Source: a virus
Strand: one strand, 5' to 3'
Virus record (IMG/VR): IMGVR_UViG_3300024433_000074
Span: 1-21,018 of that record
DNA length: 21,018 bases
Shown here: piece after piece, positions 20,935 through 21,018 of the stretch
How positions within the stretch are numbered: the stretch's first letter is position 1
Layout of the letters: the number at the start of each line of letters is the position of its first letter
Position numbers and translations under genes: made by a program
Notes under the pieces: model-generated
What the model saw: only the letters and a program-made list of their open reading frames with translations
Database searches by the model: none
Told to the model about the DNA's origin: nothing

Positions 20935-21018
20935 AGAGTTTCTCCAGCATTTTCTTTTTCCACAAAAAATAACTCGTTGATTCTTTAAGCTCACGATAGC
21001 CACAATCTTGACAACATA
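20921..21018 (-). CDS. C-terminal end of an upstream protein with Cys motif
   Basis: A second minus-strand frame enters from the right edge and ends in TGA at 20921, giving 31 visible residues that begin CCQDCGYRELKE and end MLEKLFGKP. The C-C-x-x-C-G cluster looks like half of a zinc-binding site. Its stop overlaps the methyltransferase TTG start by 14 nt, the same coupling style as elsewhere. The rest of the gene is outside the window. Confidence 0.55.
   Translation of the reverse strand, partial: CCQDCGYRELKESTSYFLWKKKMLEKLFGKP

Noticed and set aside
1-21018. tRNA genes, CRISPR arrays, insertion sequences, attachment sites
   Set aside because: No cloverleaf-like sequence, spaced direct-repeat array, transposase or integrase frame was seen on either strand by eye.

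Overview
This window is a piece of a tailed double-stranded DNA phage genome or a derived prophage. Every gene that can be supported lies on the minus strand, so transcription runs from the right end to the left. Genes are packed with 1-20 nt gaps or ATGA-type overlaps and mostly have strong GGAGG-type ribosome sites. No tape-measure, sheath, baseplate, integrase or host housekeeping gene is visible. The structural set (portal, HK97-fold capsid protein, adaptor-like rings, beta-propeller-like nozzle, internal/ejection-like proteins) suggests a short-tailed podovirus-type virion. The host cannot be named. Five products carry Sec-type signal sequences and the late promoter is of sigma-70 type, so the host is a bacterium, and a two-membrane host is an inference.

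Region 1 (about 21018-17504) is a nucleic-acid and accessory operon. It holds the tail end of a Cys-containing protein, a beta-class DNA methyltransferase, a stand-alone Spo11/topoisomerase VI A-like protein with its tyrosine motif and TOPRIM residues, four small unknown proteins (one with a single membrane helix), a RusA-like resolvase and a YopX-domain protein.

Region 2 (17515-17379) is a compact control region: a TTGACA-N17-TAGAGT promoter, a long hairpin starting at the predicted +1, and an intrinsic terminator ending 4 nt before the small terminase start. A second strong sense terminator lies at 12748-12794, and no clear new promoter is seen behind it. This is the layout expected if late genes are switched on by antitermination.

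Region 3 (17378-8659) is the packaging and head module: terminase small and large subunits, portal, three small unknowns, then after the second terminator a membrane-anchored or secreted-looking protein, small basic proteins, a Glu-rich scaffold candidate, the major capsid protein and an acidic-tailed unknown.

Region 4 (8588-1) is the tail and ejection module. Four consecutive genes look like copies of one adaptor-type fold. The last three, and the following 897-residue nozzle-like protein, all begin with a signal peptide ending in an A-x-A-like cleavage site. The nozzle candidate also carries eight F-x-x-P repeats between its signal peptide and its propeller-like body. Three internal/ejection-type proteins follow, the last running off the left edge.

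The most unusual point is that the outer tail components, but not the head, portal or ejection proteins, appear to be built for export across the membrane. Functions below are read by eye from sequence motifs without database searches.
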